Notes: generated from the letters alone by a model not told the origin. A stretch of DNA of 64,000 bases from JALZUE01 sp051251725 (GCA_051251725.1 JBPOFN010000011.1:1-64000), one strand, 5' to 3'. Positions 17,513 to 26,334 are shown, counted from the first letter of the stretch. Program-made: numbers and translations.

Positions 17513-18970
17513 TTAAAAGTGTTTGGCAACACTTTGATAGATTGCTTGATATTTCTGATGTTGTTTAGCATAAAATTCTTGCATCACAGCATCAGGTTGA
17601 ATTACGTCTTTAATTTTTCCTGCTTGGCAAACTTCGCTTGGTGCTAAACCCGTTACGCCAATACGCGCTAAGCGTGCTGCGCCGAAAGCCGGACCAACTT
17701 CACCACCTTCACGGTAAGTTAACGGACGATTTAACACGCTCGCTAGAATTCTTCCCCATAAAGGACTTTTAGCGCCGCCACCAATAACAGAAACTTGCTC
17801 GATCGTTGTACCTGCGTCTAACAATACTTGCTGACCATCGGCAAAAGCAAAAGCTACACCTTCTAGTACTGCTCGGCCGAGTTCGGCCGGGTTAGTATTA
17901 TGACCTAAGCCAAAAAATACACCTTGCGCATTCGGGTTATTGTGCGGGGTACGCTCACCAGATAAATATGGTAAGAAAATAACTGAACTTGGCGCGCTAA
18001 AATCAAGTTTAGCGACTTCATCTAATAGGGCTTTTTCATTAGCAAAACCCGTTAACTCAGTGACCCAGCTTAAGCAGCTAGCGGCACTTAAAATTACCGA
18101 CATTTGATGCCAAGTATTTGGAATACAATGACAGAACGCGTGTACAGCGCCGTCAGGATTTGGTTGGTAACTTTCATTAGCGACAAAATAAACGCCAGAA
18201 GTACCTAATGATAAAAACGCTTCATGAGGGTTAATAACGCCTATACCCGCAGCGCCGCCTGCGTTATCACCAGCTCCGGCAACAACAGGAATTTGTTTAG
18301 TGCCCCAAAGCTCTGCCACTTCAGCGCTTAGCTGACCGGTAATTTCAGTACCTTCGAACAAGGTCGGCATGTGATCAATCGTTAGGTCTGTCGCCGCTAA
18401 CATTTCAGGTGACCACTGGCGGTTTTCTACATCTAACCAAAGTGTACCTGCGCTATCTGACATGTCTGAGGCAAAATTCCCAGTCATTAAAAAGCGTAAA
18501 TAATCTTTCGGTAATAAAACTTTTGCCACTTTCGCGAAATTTTCAGGCTCATGATTTTTAAGCCAAACTAACTTAGGCGCTGTAAATCCAGGCATAGCAA
18601 TATTGCCGGCTATTTTTCTTGAGTTTGGTTCACGTGCTTCAAGCTCTTTACATTCAACTTCACAGCGACCATCGTTCCATAAAATAGCAGGGCGAATAAC
18701 ATTGTTATCGCTATCTAATAATGTTGCACCATGCATTTGACCGGCAATACCAACACCGGTTACTTTCGATAATAAGTCAGCATTGTTAGCTTTAATTTCA
18801 TTAATTGCTTCACAGGTTGCTGTCCACCAATGTTGTGGATTTTGCTCTGACCATAAAGGTTTAGGTCTTGAAACATCAATTGCAATGCTTGCTTGTGCTA
18901 ATAGATTGTCTGAGTCATCAAGTATAATAACTTTAACGCCAGAGGTTCCTAAATCAATTCCTAAATACAT
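17513..18970 (-). CDS. xylB: Xylulokinase
   Basis: FGGY-family sugar kinase that phosphorylates D-xylulose. It has 485 residues (E. coli 484). The N-terminal ATPase motif is GIDLGTSGVKVIILD, with GQMHGATLLD, WNDGRC and the C-terminal GGGAKSPLWGRIL adenosine motif. First gene of the leftward xyl transcript, reading away from a shared control region with the transporter gene. Confidence 0.97.
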   Translation of the reverse strand: MYLGIDLGTSGVKVIILDDSDNLLAQASIAIDVSRPKPLWSEQNPQHWWTATCEAINEIKANNADLLSKVTGVGIAGQMHGATLLDSDNNVIRPAILWNDGRCEVECKELEAREPNSRKIAGNIAMPGFTAPKLVWLKNHEPENFAKVAKVLLPKDYLRFLMTGNFASDMSDSAGTLWLDVENRQWSPEMLAATDLTIDHMPTLFEGTEITGQLSAEVAELWGTKQIPVVAGAGDNAGGAAGIGVINPHEAFLSLGTSGVYFVANESYQPNPDGAVHAFCHCIPNTWHQMSVILSAASCLSWVTELTGFANEKALLDEVAKLDFSAPSSVIFLPYLSGERTPHNNPNAQGVFFGLGHNTNPAELGRAVLEGVAFAFADGQQVLLDAGTTIEQVSVIGGGAKSPLWGRILASVLNRPLTYREGGEVGPAFGAARLARIGVTGLAPSEVCQAGKIKDVIQPDAVMQEFYAKQHQKYQAIYQSVAKHF

Positions 18971-19001
18971 AGACGAGTACCAATAAATGTTATGTTAATC
19001 A

Positions 19002-19015
19002 TGTTAGCGCTAACA
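19002..19015. promoter_or_regulatory. LacI-type operator palindrome, xylB side
   Basis: TGTTAGCGCTAACA is a perfect 14-bp palindrome with the central CG typical of LacI/GalR-family operators. It lies 32 bp before the xylB start. A weaker AAACGTTT palindrome is at 19031-19038. The cognate repressor gene is not in the window. Confidence 0.7.
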
Positions 19016-19101
19016 ATAACATCGTCATTCAAACGTTTCAACATCTTTTTTTATAAAAAGTTTATATTTCTTGTTACAGTGTATGATAAATAAAATTATT
19101 G

Positions 19102-19115
19102 TGGTAACGCTATCA
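19102..19115. promoter_or_regulatory. Second LacI-type operator, transporter side
   Basis: TGGTAACGCTATCA is an imperfect version of the site at 19002-19015, matching it at 11 of 14 positions. The two centres are exactly 100 bp apart. It is 84 bp before the transporter ATG. Two such sites flanking a divergent promoter region suggest joint control, possibly by looping. Confidence 0.55.
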
Positions 19116-19198
19116 TTATGTTTATTATAATAACCAAAGCAGGCTTTAATCGGTTAAACTAGTTTTAATTTGTTAATAAAATAATAAAAAGAGCAATT

Positions 19199-20767
19199 AT
19201 GAAAAAAAGTATCTCCCCCAGTTTATATTTTGCCATTGTTGTCGCTTTAGGCGGTTTTATCTTTGGTTTTGATGCGTCAGTAATCTCTGGCGTGGTTGGC
19301 TTTGTCAGCGATGAATTTAACTTAAATGAATGGCAGCAGGGCTTTGTGGTTAGTTCGCCAACGCTTGGCGCATTGCTTGGTTCTTTTTTTGCTGGTCCTT
19401 GTGCTGATTTGTACGGCCGTAAAAAAGTTATTATCGCTATTGCTGCACTGTATGTGATCTCTGCGATATTTTCAGCCTTTGCCAGTAACTATTATATGTT
19501 GGTTGGCGCTAGAATGATCGGCGGTATAGCTTTTGCTTCATTAGTATTAGCGCCGATGTATATTGCAGAGATATCACCGGCTAAGCTGCGAGGAAAAATG
19601 ATTTCGATAAACCAGCTCAATATTGTTATTGGTTTGTCGGCGGCTTATTTTGCTAACTACTATTTATTACAGCTTAGTGGCGGTACTGATCAACTGATTG
19701 CAACCCTAGGAATTAAAGACAATGTTTGGCGCTGGATGTTAGGGCTGGAAATTATCCCTGCATTTTTATACTTTTTATTATTGTTTACTATTCCAGAAAG
19801 CCCACGTTGGTTAGTGGTCAATGAGAAACTAGCACAAGCGAAAAAAGTAATAGAAAAACTCTTCCCTGAGCAAAAAGCACAAAAAATTATTGATGATATT
19901 CAACATGATCACAGTGAGCATGCGCCGCCATTGTTCATAAGATTAAAAGAATTATTTTCGACTAAAATGAGGTTTGTTTTGGTTGTTGGCTTAATTGTCG
20001 CGGTCAGTCAACAAATTACCGGCGTTAATGCGGTTTATTTTTATGCGCCAAGTATTTTTGAGCAAAGTGGAATAGGGCAAGACGCTGCTTTTTCTCAAGC
20101 GATTTGGGTTGGTATTATCAATATTGTTTTTACTATTATTTCTATGTTATTGATTGACCGCTTAGGACGAAAACCTTTAATGGTTTTTGGCTTAGCGGGG
20201 GTATTTATTAGTATGACTATTGCAGCGTACGGCTTTAATCAAGCGACTTATCAATTAACAGAGCAAAGTGTTACTGCGATTGAGTCAATGGAAATAAAAA
20301 CCCAAGTGATGCCGTTAGTTGGGAAAACGTTCAATAATGACGTTGATTATAAAAATGCACTGATTGAAGTATTAGGTGAGCAGCAAGTGAGAAATCATCA
20401 ATCGGTATTAATTCAAGTGGCAGCGAATATTAACCCAACGATTATTCTTATGGGTATTTTAGGCTTTGTCGCCTCGTTTGCAATATCCCTTGGCCCGGTT
20501 ATGTGGGTGTTATTAGCAGAAATATTCCCGAACCATTTACGTGGTATCGGTATTGCCTTTACAGGTGTGGTAAATAGTGCAGTTAGCTTTACTATTCAAC
20601 TATTATTTCCATGGGAATTAGCGATGTTAGGAACAGCGACAACCTTTATGATTTACGGAATTTTTGCCTTAATAGGGTTAATTTTAGTGTGTCGCATGCT
20701 GCCTGAAACCAAAGGTAAGTCGTTAGAAGAAATTGAAACTGTGTTTATTCGTAAAGAAACGAGATAA
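19199..20767 (+). CDS. Sugar/H+ symporter, MFS sugar-porter family (probable xylose transporter)
   Basis: A 522-residue, 12-helix permease. Sugar-porter signatures are seen: GRKK after TM2, PESPRWLV after TM6, DRLGRKPLMVFG after TM8, and the C-terminal PETKGKSLEEIE. QQITGVNAVYFYAP is the sugar-binding helix-7 motif. A long loop of about 65 residues lies between TM9 and TM10, larger than in E. coli XylE. Xylose as substrate is inferred from its place divergent from xylB; the protein itself fits any hexose or pentose porter. Confidence 0.9.
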   Translation: MKKSISPSLYFAIVVALGGFIFGFDASVISGVVGFVSDEFNLNEWQQGFVVSSPTLGALLGSFFAGPCADLYGRKKVIIAIAALYVISAIFSAFASNYYMLVGARMIGGIAFASLVLAPMYIAEISPAKLRGKMISINQLNIVIGLSAAYFANYYLLQLSGGTDQLIATLGIKDNVWRWMLGLEIIPAFLYFLLLFTIPESPRWLVVNEKLAQAKKVIEKLFPEQKAQKIIDDIQHDHSEHAPPLFIRLKELFSTKMRFVLVVGLIVAVSQQITGVNAVYFYAPSIFEQSGIGQDAAFSQAIWVGIINIVFTIISMLLIDRLGRKPLMVFGLAGVFISMTIAAYGFNQATYQLTEQSVTAIESMEIKTQVMPLVGKTFNNDVDYKNALIEVLGEQQVRNHQSVLIQVAANINPTIILMGILGFVASFAISLGPVMWVLLAEIFPNHLRGIGIAFTGVVNSAVSFTIQLLFPWELAMLGTATTFMIYGIFALIGLILVCRMLPETKGKSLEEIETVFIRKETR

Positions 20768-20777
20768 GGCTAATAAC

Positions 20778-21734
20778 ATGAATAATGTTCGATGGGGTAT
20801 TGTCAGTACCGGAAGAATTTCAGCACAATTTGCCCATGATATGCAATTTGTTAATAACGGAGAATTGGCAGCGGTCGCCGCTCGTAATATTAATAGTGCC
20901 CAAGCATTTGCCGAACAGCATCATATTGCTAAAACCTATGCAGCTTATCAAGCTATGTTCGACGACCCTGAAATTGATGCGATTTATATTGGCACACCAC
21001 ATACTTTTCATTTTGATCATGCCATGGCTGCGATAGCTGCGGGTAAACATGTGTTATGTGAAAAGCCAATAACGATTAGCGCCGAACAATGCATTGCACT
21101 ATCAAAAGAGGCAAAAGCACAGGGCGTTTTATTAATGGAAGCGATGTGGACTTATTTCTTGCCTGCGATAAATAAAGCTAAACAATGGATTGATGCTGGC
21201 CGTATTGGGCAAATAAAACATATCAAAGCCGATTTTGGCTACCCAATCGCTTATGATGAAAATAGTCGTGAATATGATAAAAACTTAGCCGGAGGCTGTT
21301 TATTAGATATGGGAATTTACCCTTTAGCTATCGCTCATTTTTTCGCGAATCAAGATTTAGACAATTTGCATGTTATCGCAAACTTAGCGCCAAACGGCGT
21401 TGATGACGATGTTATTATGACGGCTAACTCAGGTAAGATTAAAATCACATTGGCTACTTCGTTTCAATGTCGGTTAAGAAATAGCGCTTATATTATTGGC
21501 GATAAAGGCTATATTGTTATTCCTGATGCTTTTCGCACATTTCAATGTTCGTTGTATGAACTAGATGATTTAATTGAGCATTTTGACGATGGCAGAGAAA
21601 GTTTAGGTTTTCAGTTTGAAGCCGAACATTTTGGCGAGCTTATTCGTCAAGGTGTCATAGAGAGCCCTGTGGTTAGCCATGCCCATAGTTTGTTATTTCA
21701 AACACAAATGGAACGAATAAAAGCCTTATTCTAA
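20778..21734 (+). CDS. Gfo/Idh/MocA-family NAD(P)-dependent oxidoreductase
   Basis: A 318-residue protein with an N-terminal Rossmann fold (RWGIVSTGRISAQFA) and the family CEKPITIS motif. MEAMWTYFLP is typical of the dihydrodiol-dehydrogenase / D-xylose 1-dehydrogenase branch. It starts 10 bp after the transporter stop, so it is in the same transcript. That context suggests oxidation of xylose or a related aldose, but substrate and cofactor cannot be read from the sequence. The ATG at 20778 is preferred over the in-frame upstream ATG at 20733, which lies inside the transporter gene. Confidence 0.85.
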   Translation: MNNVRWGIVSTGRISAQFAHDMQFVNNGELAAVAARNINSAQAFAEQHHIAKTYAAYQAMFDDPEIDAIYIGTPHTFHFDHAMAAIAAGKHVLCEKPITISAEQCIALSKEAKAQGVLLMEAMWTYFLPAINKAKQWIDAGRIGQIKHIKADFGYPIAYDENSREYDKNLAGGCLLDMGIYPLAIAHFFANQDLDNLHVIANLAPNGVDDDVIMTANSGKIKITLATSFQCRLRNSAYIIGDKGYIVIPDAFRTFQCSLYELDDLIEHFDDGRESLGFQFEAEHFGELIRQGVIESPVVSHAHSLLFQTQMERIKALF

Positions 21735-21774
21735 TTAAGCGACTTCACTGTGTAAATTAGATGCTAATTAGGTA

Positions 21775-22752
21775 CTAGTTCGGTGGTAATGGTAAATCAG
21801 ATAATGGGCTAATAACGCCATTAGCGCCATGTTCTATGACATGCGTATAAATTTGTGTCGTACGGATATCAGTATGCCCGAGTTGTTCTTGTACCGTTCT
21901 AATATCGGCGCCGCGTTGTAGTAAGTGGGTTGCAAAAGAATGGCGTAAGGTATGGCAGGTAACATTTTTGTCAATTTCGGCTTTAAACGAACCTTGTTTA
22001 ACGGCTTTACGTAACATGGTTTCATTGATGTGATGGCGCCTTAAAGCATTAACTTCAGGGTCGTTACTGAGCCGGCTTGAGGGAAATAAATAATGCCAAG
22101 CAAAGTCTAAACGCGCAAAGGGATATTTTTTTGCTAAAGCGAAAGGTAAGTGAACGCCTTGATAGTGTGGGTTTTTATTATCATGCTGAAAATATTGATG
22201 AGTAGCATTAATTTGTGCTTTTAAGGGGGCGACTAGCTGTTTCGCCAAAGTTACCACACGATTCTTACCGCCTTTTCCTCGCCATATTTTCACACAATGG
22301 TGATCAAAATCGATATCTTGCACGCGTAGCCTTACTACTTCCATTAACCTCAGACCACTTCCGTACATTAACTGACAAGGCAAGGCGTAGTTAGCATCAA
22401 CCATGGTTAGTAATTTAGCTACTTCAGTTTTTGTTAACACCGTTGGTAATTTTTGACTGATGCGGCTTTTATTAAACCTTAATGCAAGTGTCAGCGGTTT
22501 ATTGAGAACATTTTTATATAAAAACACCAATGAATTAAGCGCCAACGCTTGTGATTTAGGGGCGATATTCATTGAATTAGACAAATAAGATAAAAACATT
22601 TCTACCTCGGTGTCATGGCAACTATTTGGGTGCTTTTTATTATTAAAATTAATAAAGGCTTTGATCCAATATAAATAGGACTCAATTGTGCGTTTAGCAT
22701 ATCTTTTGGTCCACATTAATTCTTTAACATGGGTTAAAAATAAAGAGCTCAT
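21775..22752 (-). CDS. intI: Integron integrase (IntI-type tyrosine recombinase)
   Basis: A 325-residue tyrosine recombinase. The catalytic set is complete: R135 (GSGLRLMEV), K163, H267 and R270 (CHTLRHSF), H293 (LGHTDIRTT) and Y302 (IYTH). Residues about 200-245 form the insert found only in integron integrases (VHLPFALAKKYPFA then RRHHINETMLRKAVKQ), which in IntI contacts folded attC sites. GGAGAG precedes the ATG. The promoter carries a LexA box. It is convergent with the oxidoreductase gene. No disruption is visible, so the enzyme is probably active. Confidence 0.95.
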   Translation of the reverse strand: MSSLFLTHVKELMWTKRYAKRTIESYLYWIKAFINFNNKKHPNSCHDTEVEMFLSYLSNSMNIAPKSQALALNSLVFLYKNVLNKPLTLALRFNKSRISQKLPTVLTKTEVAKLLTMVDANYALPCQLMYGSGLRLMEVVRLRVQDIDFDHHCVKIWRGKGGKNRVVTLAKQLVAPLKAQINATHQYFQHDNKNPHYQGVHLPFALAKKYPFARLDFAWHYLFPSSRLSNDPEVNALRRHHINETMLRKAVKQGSFKAEIDKNVTCHTLRHSFATHLLQRGADIRTVQEQLGHTDIRTTQIYTHVIEHGANGVISPLSDLPLPPN

Positions 22753-22781
22753 CTTCTCTCCAATTAACTTTTATATGAAAC

Positions 22782-22797
22782 CTGTGATTATATACAG
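22782..22797 (-). promoter_or_regulatory. LexA (SOS) box over the intI promoter
   Basis: CTGTGATTATATACAG fits the gammaproteobacterial LexA consensus CTGT-N8-ACAG exactly. Read on the minus strand it contains a perfect TATAAT -10 element (plus positions 22787-22792), so LexA binding would block intI transcription. It ends 30 bp before the start codon. LexA control of integron integrases is established in Vibrio and class 1 integrons. Confidence 0.88.
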
Positions 22798-23302
22798 TGT
22801 AGTTGTGATTTTGTTTTTTACTAAAAAATATATTTATTACCATCATAGTTGTTGTTTATCTGTTAAATATACTGTCATTTTAAGTTGAGTTTTTAGGTTT
22901 AAAGTTTTACTAGATGAGGCTACCTTTAATTAACTATCAGTTAAAACTGTTGATTGGCATTTAATCCAGGTTTTACTCGCAGTAATTAAATGACGTTATT
23001 AACATGTTTAAAATACTTAATATATAAGGAAGAACGGCGTAAAACACATTAATGGCTTACGGAGTTAAATCCCTGTAACAAGGTATTATTTTTTATATTT
23101 TATTGACGAAAGTATAATAAATAACCGATAGTTAATTATCATCAACAATGACTTTTTAAATGATACGATAAATGACTAGCCAAATATTTTTAGTTAGCCG
23201 CAATAGTTGGCTAAGTGTCACTACATTACTTTCGTAATTTTTATCTCTTGCAAAGTCGTGTTTAATGTAATTTCAATGAGCAGCAATAAATAGGTGAATG
23301 AC
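22798..23302. other. Non-coding region upstream of intI, where attI would be expected
   Basis: AT-rich stretch of about 500 bp with no convincing gene. Two sites fit the recombination core GTTRRRY: GTTAAAT at 22862-22868 and at 23064-23070. The motif is short and common in AT-rich DNA. Several small inverted repeats are seen, e.g. TTAGCC / GGCTAA at 23194-23214 and TTAACT / AGTTAA at 22930-22944. I cannot assign an attI, and I see no attC with paired R and L boxes. Confidence 0.4.
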
Positions 23303-23656
23303 ATGTCTTATATTGATGGTTTTGTAGCAGCGGTACCAACAGAAAATAAAGAAAAATACCTGGTTCATGCAAAGTTATCGGCTGTGGTCTTTAAAGACCA
23401 TGGCGCTTTAAAAATCACCGAAGCGTGGGGTTATAATGTACCAGATGGTGAGGTAACCTCATTTCCAATGGCAGTTCAATGTTCAAAAGATGAAACTGTC
23501 GTGTTCTCATCTGTTATGTGGCCATCGAAAGAGGTTCGTGATGATGCTTGGCAAGCCATTATGGCAGATCCTAGAATGGACCCAGAGCAAAATCCAATGC
23601 CATTTGATGGTAAGCGTTTAATATACGGCGGTTTCGAGGTCATTCTGGAAGAATAA
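23303..23656 (+). CDS. DUF1428 family protein (YbaA-like)
   Basis: A 117-residue cytosolic protein starting MSYIDGFVAAVPTENKEKY, with MWPSKEVRDDAW and MPFDGKRLIYGGFE. These are the hallmarks of the DUF1428 (E. coli YbaA) family, which has a dimeric alpha-beta barrel fold and no established function. ATG 23303 has AGGTGA before it; the in-frame GTG at 23294 overlaps that ribosome site. It lies on the side of intI where a cassette would sit, but I find no attC after it. Confidence 0.88.
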   Translation: MSYIDGFVAAVPTENKEKYLVHAKLSAVVFKDHGALKITEAWGYNVPDGEVTSFPMAVQCSKDETVVFSSVMWPSKEVRDDAWQAIMADPRMDPEQNPMPFDGKRLIYGGFEVILEE

Positions 23657-23790
23657 CTTAGTGTTGTAGATGCTAGGCTGTAGTGATAAAACTCGCTCTT
23701 TTAACTAAATACCACGAGCTTTGCAATATAACGCTATTGGCGGTTATATTTTAAAAGTGATAATTCTCAAGAATAAAGTAGTAGAAAGCA

Positions 23791-23815
23791 AAAGAGCTGC
23801 CATAAGGCAACTCTT
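23791..23815 (-). terminator. Rho-independent terminator after tRNA-Val
   Basis: Stem AAAGAGCTGCC / GGCAACTCTTT with one mismatch and a short loop, with CTTTTGCTTT following on the minus strand. It lies 10 bp beyond the tRNA CCA end. Confidence 0.8.
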
Positions 23816-23824
23816 TTTATAATA

Positions 23825-23901
23825 TGGTGCTCGCTACTGGACTCGAACCAGTGACACCTTGCATGTCATGCAAGTACTCTAACCAACTGAGCTAAGCGAG
23901 C
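23825..23901 (-). tRNA. tRNA-Val(GAC)
   Basis: A 77-nt cloverleaf on the minus strand. The acceptor stem is GCTCGCT / AGCGAGC with discriminator A and encoded CCA. The D-arm is GCTC...GAGT. The anticodon stem CTTGC / GCAAG has the loop ATGACAT (anticodon GAC). The T-arm is ACTGG TTCGAGT CCAGT. Anticodon GAC reads the valine codon GUC. No integrated element is seen at its 3' end. Confidence 0.96.
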
Positions 23902-24017
23902 AAATTGTTTTCTGCTGGGCAGTAGGAACTACTCAACGGGCGCTATATTAGCGATCTGATTATCGACATGCAAGTAGTTTTATTTATTTAACTATGCTTT
24001 TTTTATCAAGTGGTTAA

Positions 24018-25385
24018 TTAGTCGACAATTGCAGTAAGTTGCTTGGTTTGTATCACTCGTAAACGTATAAAAAGTAATACTGCCGCGGCGGATAAACCAA
24101 TAATAAAACCAATCCAAAACCCTTGAGCTCCCATCGCGCTTACTAAATTATCAGTGATCGCTAATAAATAACCTATGGTGAGACCAACCAACCAATATGA
24201 AATAAAAGTGATCCATAAAATTGCTTGTGTGTCTTTATAGCCTCGAAGGGCACCAGCAGAGATCACTTGTACCGTATCTGAAAACTGATATAAACAAGCT
24301 AAAAACATTAAACTTGCTGCTAAAGTGATCACTTCGATGTCGTTCGAATAAATATCGGCAATATGAAATCTTAACAAATAGGTTGATATTGCGGTCACTG
24401 AGGCGATGATCAAACCGGTAATAAAAGCATGGTTGGTAATTTCTTGCGCCTGTTGAAATTTTTTCTCGCCAATGGCGTAACCCACTTTTATGGTTACTGC
24501 CATGGCGATACTTAATGGGATCATAAATAAAATGCCGGTAAAATTTAACGCGACTTGATGACTTGCGACAATTGTCGCGCCAAAAGGTGCTAATAACAGT
24601 GCGACCACTGAAAATAAGCTTACTTCAAATAGCAGTGATAATGCGATAGGAATGCCAACAGAGAGCACCGCCCAAATTTCTTTTTTGTTTGGTTTACTAA
24701 TGCGCGCAAAAATATTGTATTGCTTTAGCTGTGATGAATATTGCACATAACCCACCATCATTAAAAACATCAGGCCATATACTATTGCGGTCGCGATACC
24801 ACAACCAGCGCCACCATAGGCTTTAAAGCCTAGACCGCCGTAGATAAATAAATAATTTAATGGAATGTTAAGTAATAAACCAATAACACTTATCACCATG
24901 GTTGGTTTAGTAAGTGAAATGCCTTCGGTGAAGTTTCTAAGTACCATAAAGAGAAAACAGCAGGGCGCACCCCAAATAACATAAAATAAATAATCTGTGC
25001 TTAATTGGCTAAGTTTAGGCTCTATAGTTAAGTGTGCTTTGGCAATGGGTAAACAGATAACAAAGAGTACGATAAAAGCGAACGAGATAAAAAGTGCTAT
25101 CCAACCGGTTTGTATGGTGGTATATGCAATTTTATCGTGCTGTTTACTACCCGCATACTGTGCCACAATCGATGTTAACGCCATAATTAAGCCATATACT
25201 GTTAACACTATTGGTACCCAAATACTGCTGGCTAAAGCGACGGCAGCTAAATCGGTGGCGCTAACTTGACCTGCCATAACCGTGTCAAAGAAACCAACTA
25301 AGTTACTAATTAACTGAGTAATTAAAATTGGAAGCGCTAACGAAAATAGCGATTTGGTATTGGTGATATATTTTTGAAATTTCAT
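24018..25385 (-). CDS. MATE-family multidrug efflux protein (NorM-like)
   Basis: A 455-residue integral membrane protein with about 12 hydrophobic helices in two similar halves, matching NorM/MdtK. Signatures are ALPILITQLISNLVGFFDTVMAGQVS at the start of the first half (residues 14-39) and SHQVALNFTGILFMIPLSIAMA at the second. These pumps export cationic drugs using Na+ or H+. I place the start at 25385; an upstream in-frame ATG (25433) would leave only 2 bp before the divergent ribE. The norM/ribE pairing is also seen in E. coli (mdtK/ribC). Confidence 0.92.
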   Translation of the reverse strand: MKFQKYITNTKSLFSLALPILITQLISNLVGFFDTVMAGQVSATDLAAVALASSIWVPIVLTVYGLIMALTSIVAQYAGSKQHDKIAYTTIQTGWIALFISFAFIVLFVICLPIAKAHLTIEPKLSQLSTDYLFYVIWGAPCCFLFMVLRNFTEGISLTKPTMVISVIGLLLNIPLNYLFIYGGLGFKAYGGAGCGIATAIVYGLMFLMMVGYVQYSSQLKQYNIFARISKPNKKEIWAVLSVGIPIALSLLFEVSLFSVVALLLAPFGATIVASHQVALNFTGILFMIPLSIAMAVTIKVGYAIGEKKFQQAQEITNHAFITGLIIASVTAISTYLLRFHIADIYSNDIEVITLAASLMFLACLYQFSDTVQVISAGALRGYKDTQAILWITFISYWLVGLTIGYLLAITDNLVSAMGAQGFWIGFIIGLSAAAVLLFIRLRVIQTKQLTAIVD

Positions 25386-25435
25386 TACTGCAGTTTTTAG
25401 GTAGAATAGGGGAAAATCGAGAATATGGATCATAT

Positions 25436-26080
25436 ATGTTTACAGGCATAGTGCAAACACAAGCTGAAGTTTTGTCAGCAGTTATTGAAAATAACTCACT
25501 GAAATTAAAAATCACGCTCGATAAACGCTATTTATCACAGCTAGCAATTGGCGCTAGTGTTGCTAATAATGGTGTTTGTTTAACGGTTGTTGAATTTGGC
25601 TTAATTGAGCATAACAAGACAAATGACCAAGGTTACATGTGTTTTGATGTAATAGATGAAACGTTACGCGTTACAAATTTACATGAGTTAAATCAAGGTG
25701 ATAGGGTTAATGTGGAACGTTCATTAAAAATGGGCGATGAATTAGGGGGTCATATTGTCAGTGGTCATATTCATGGTGTAGCAAAGGTTATTCACATCAA
25801 AAAAGATCAATACAACTGCCAAGTTGACCTGCAATGTTCTGATGCGTTAATGAAGTATATTCTGCCGAAAGGTTTTATCACCCTTAATGGTATTAGCTTA
25901 ACGGTTGGTGACGTGGTTAATAATATCGTCAGTGTGCATTTAATCCCAGAAACGCTAAAAATCACCAATTTAGGTTCAGTGCAATTGTTTGATAAATTAA
26001 ACATTGAACTCGATCAGCAAACCGTCACTATCGTCGATACGATAGAGCGCATGCAGCTAACGCTTAAACATTGTGATTAA
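25436..26080 (+). CDS. ribE: Riboflavin synthase alpha chain
   Basis: Converts two 6,7-dimethyl-8-ribityllumazine molecules into riboflavin. It has 214 residues, the usual length. It begins MFTGIVQTQAEV and has two repeated lumazine-binding barrels (about 1-95 and 100-200). Repeat hallmarks are GASVANNGVCLTV and FITLNGISLTV, with GGHIVSGHIHG. No FMN riboswitch is visible in the short upstream gap. Confidence 0.96.
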   Translation: MFTGIVQTQAEVLSAVIENNSLKLKITLDKRYLSQLAIGASVANNGVCLTVVEFGLIEHNKTNDQGYMCFDVIDETLRVTNLHELNQGDRVNVERSLKMGDELGGHIVSGHIHGVAKVIHIKKDQYNCQVDLQCSDALMKYILPKGFITLNGISLTVGDVVNNIVSVHLIPETLKITNLGSVQLFDKLNIELDQQTVTIVDTIERMQLTLKHCD

Positions 26081-26100
26081 ATGACTTTAATAAGAATTTA

Positions 26101-26295
26101 CTAATCGTCACTATCAACAGCTAATTGAATTTTTTGCTGATATTCGTCGATATGCATATTAAGGTGAATGTCACGGCAGCAAGTTGGGCATGACTCGTAA
26201 TAATCTTGATCACCACAGGTGGTGTCCAAACTAACAGATAAGCGGTGGCCACAGTGCGGGCATGTGATACGTAATTGAGTAATATCTTGTGACAT
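26101..26295 (-). CDS. CPXCG-motif zinc-ribbon protein
   Basis: A 64-residue protein with CPHCG at residues 12-16 and CPTCC at 36-40, two CxxC knuckles that should bind one zinc. It matches the small Cys-rich CPXCG family, function unknown. It lies 39 bp from the fructosamine-kinase-like gene on the same strand and is convergent with ribE. Confidence 0.85.
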   Translation of the reverse strand: MSQDITQLRITCPHCGHRLSVSLDTTCGDQDYYESCPTCCRDIHLNMHIDEYQQKIQLAVDSDD

Positions 26296-26334
26296 ACAAA
26301 CTCCGATAACTAATAGTTAAAATTTCCAATGTCC

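Noticed and set aside
22688..22888. 66-codon frame overlapping the intI start
   Set aside because: It runs antisense through the intI ribosome site and LexA box, with no similarity to known proteins.
23303..23656. DUF1428 gene as an integron cassette
   Set aside because: It lies beside intI on the right side, but no attC (RYYYAAC ... GTTRRRY with L boxes) is seen in the 170 bp after it, and DUF1428 genes are common in ordinary chromosomal contexts.
23825..23901. tRNA-Val as the insertion site of a mobile element
   Set aside because: The integrase nearby is an integron integrase, not a phage or island type. No repeat of the tRNA 3' end was noticed on either side.
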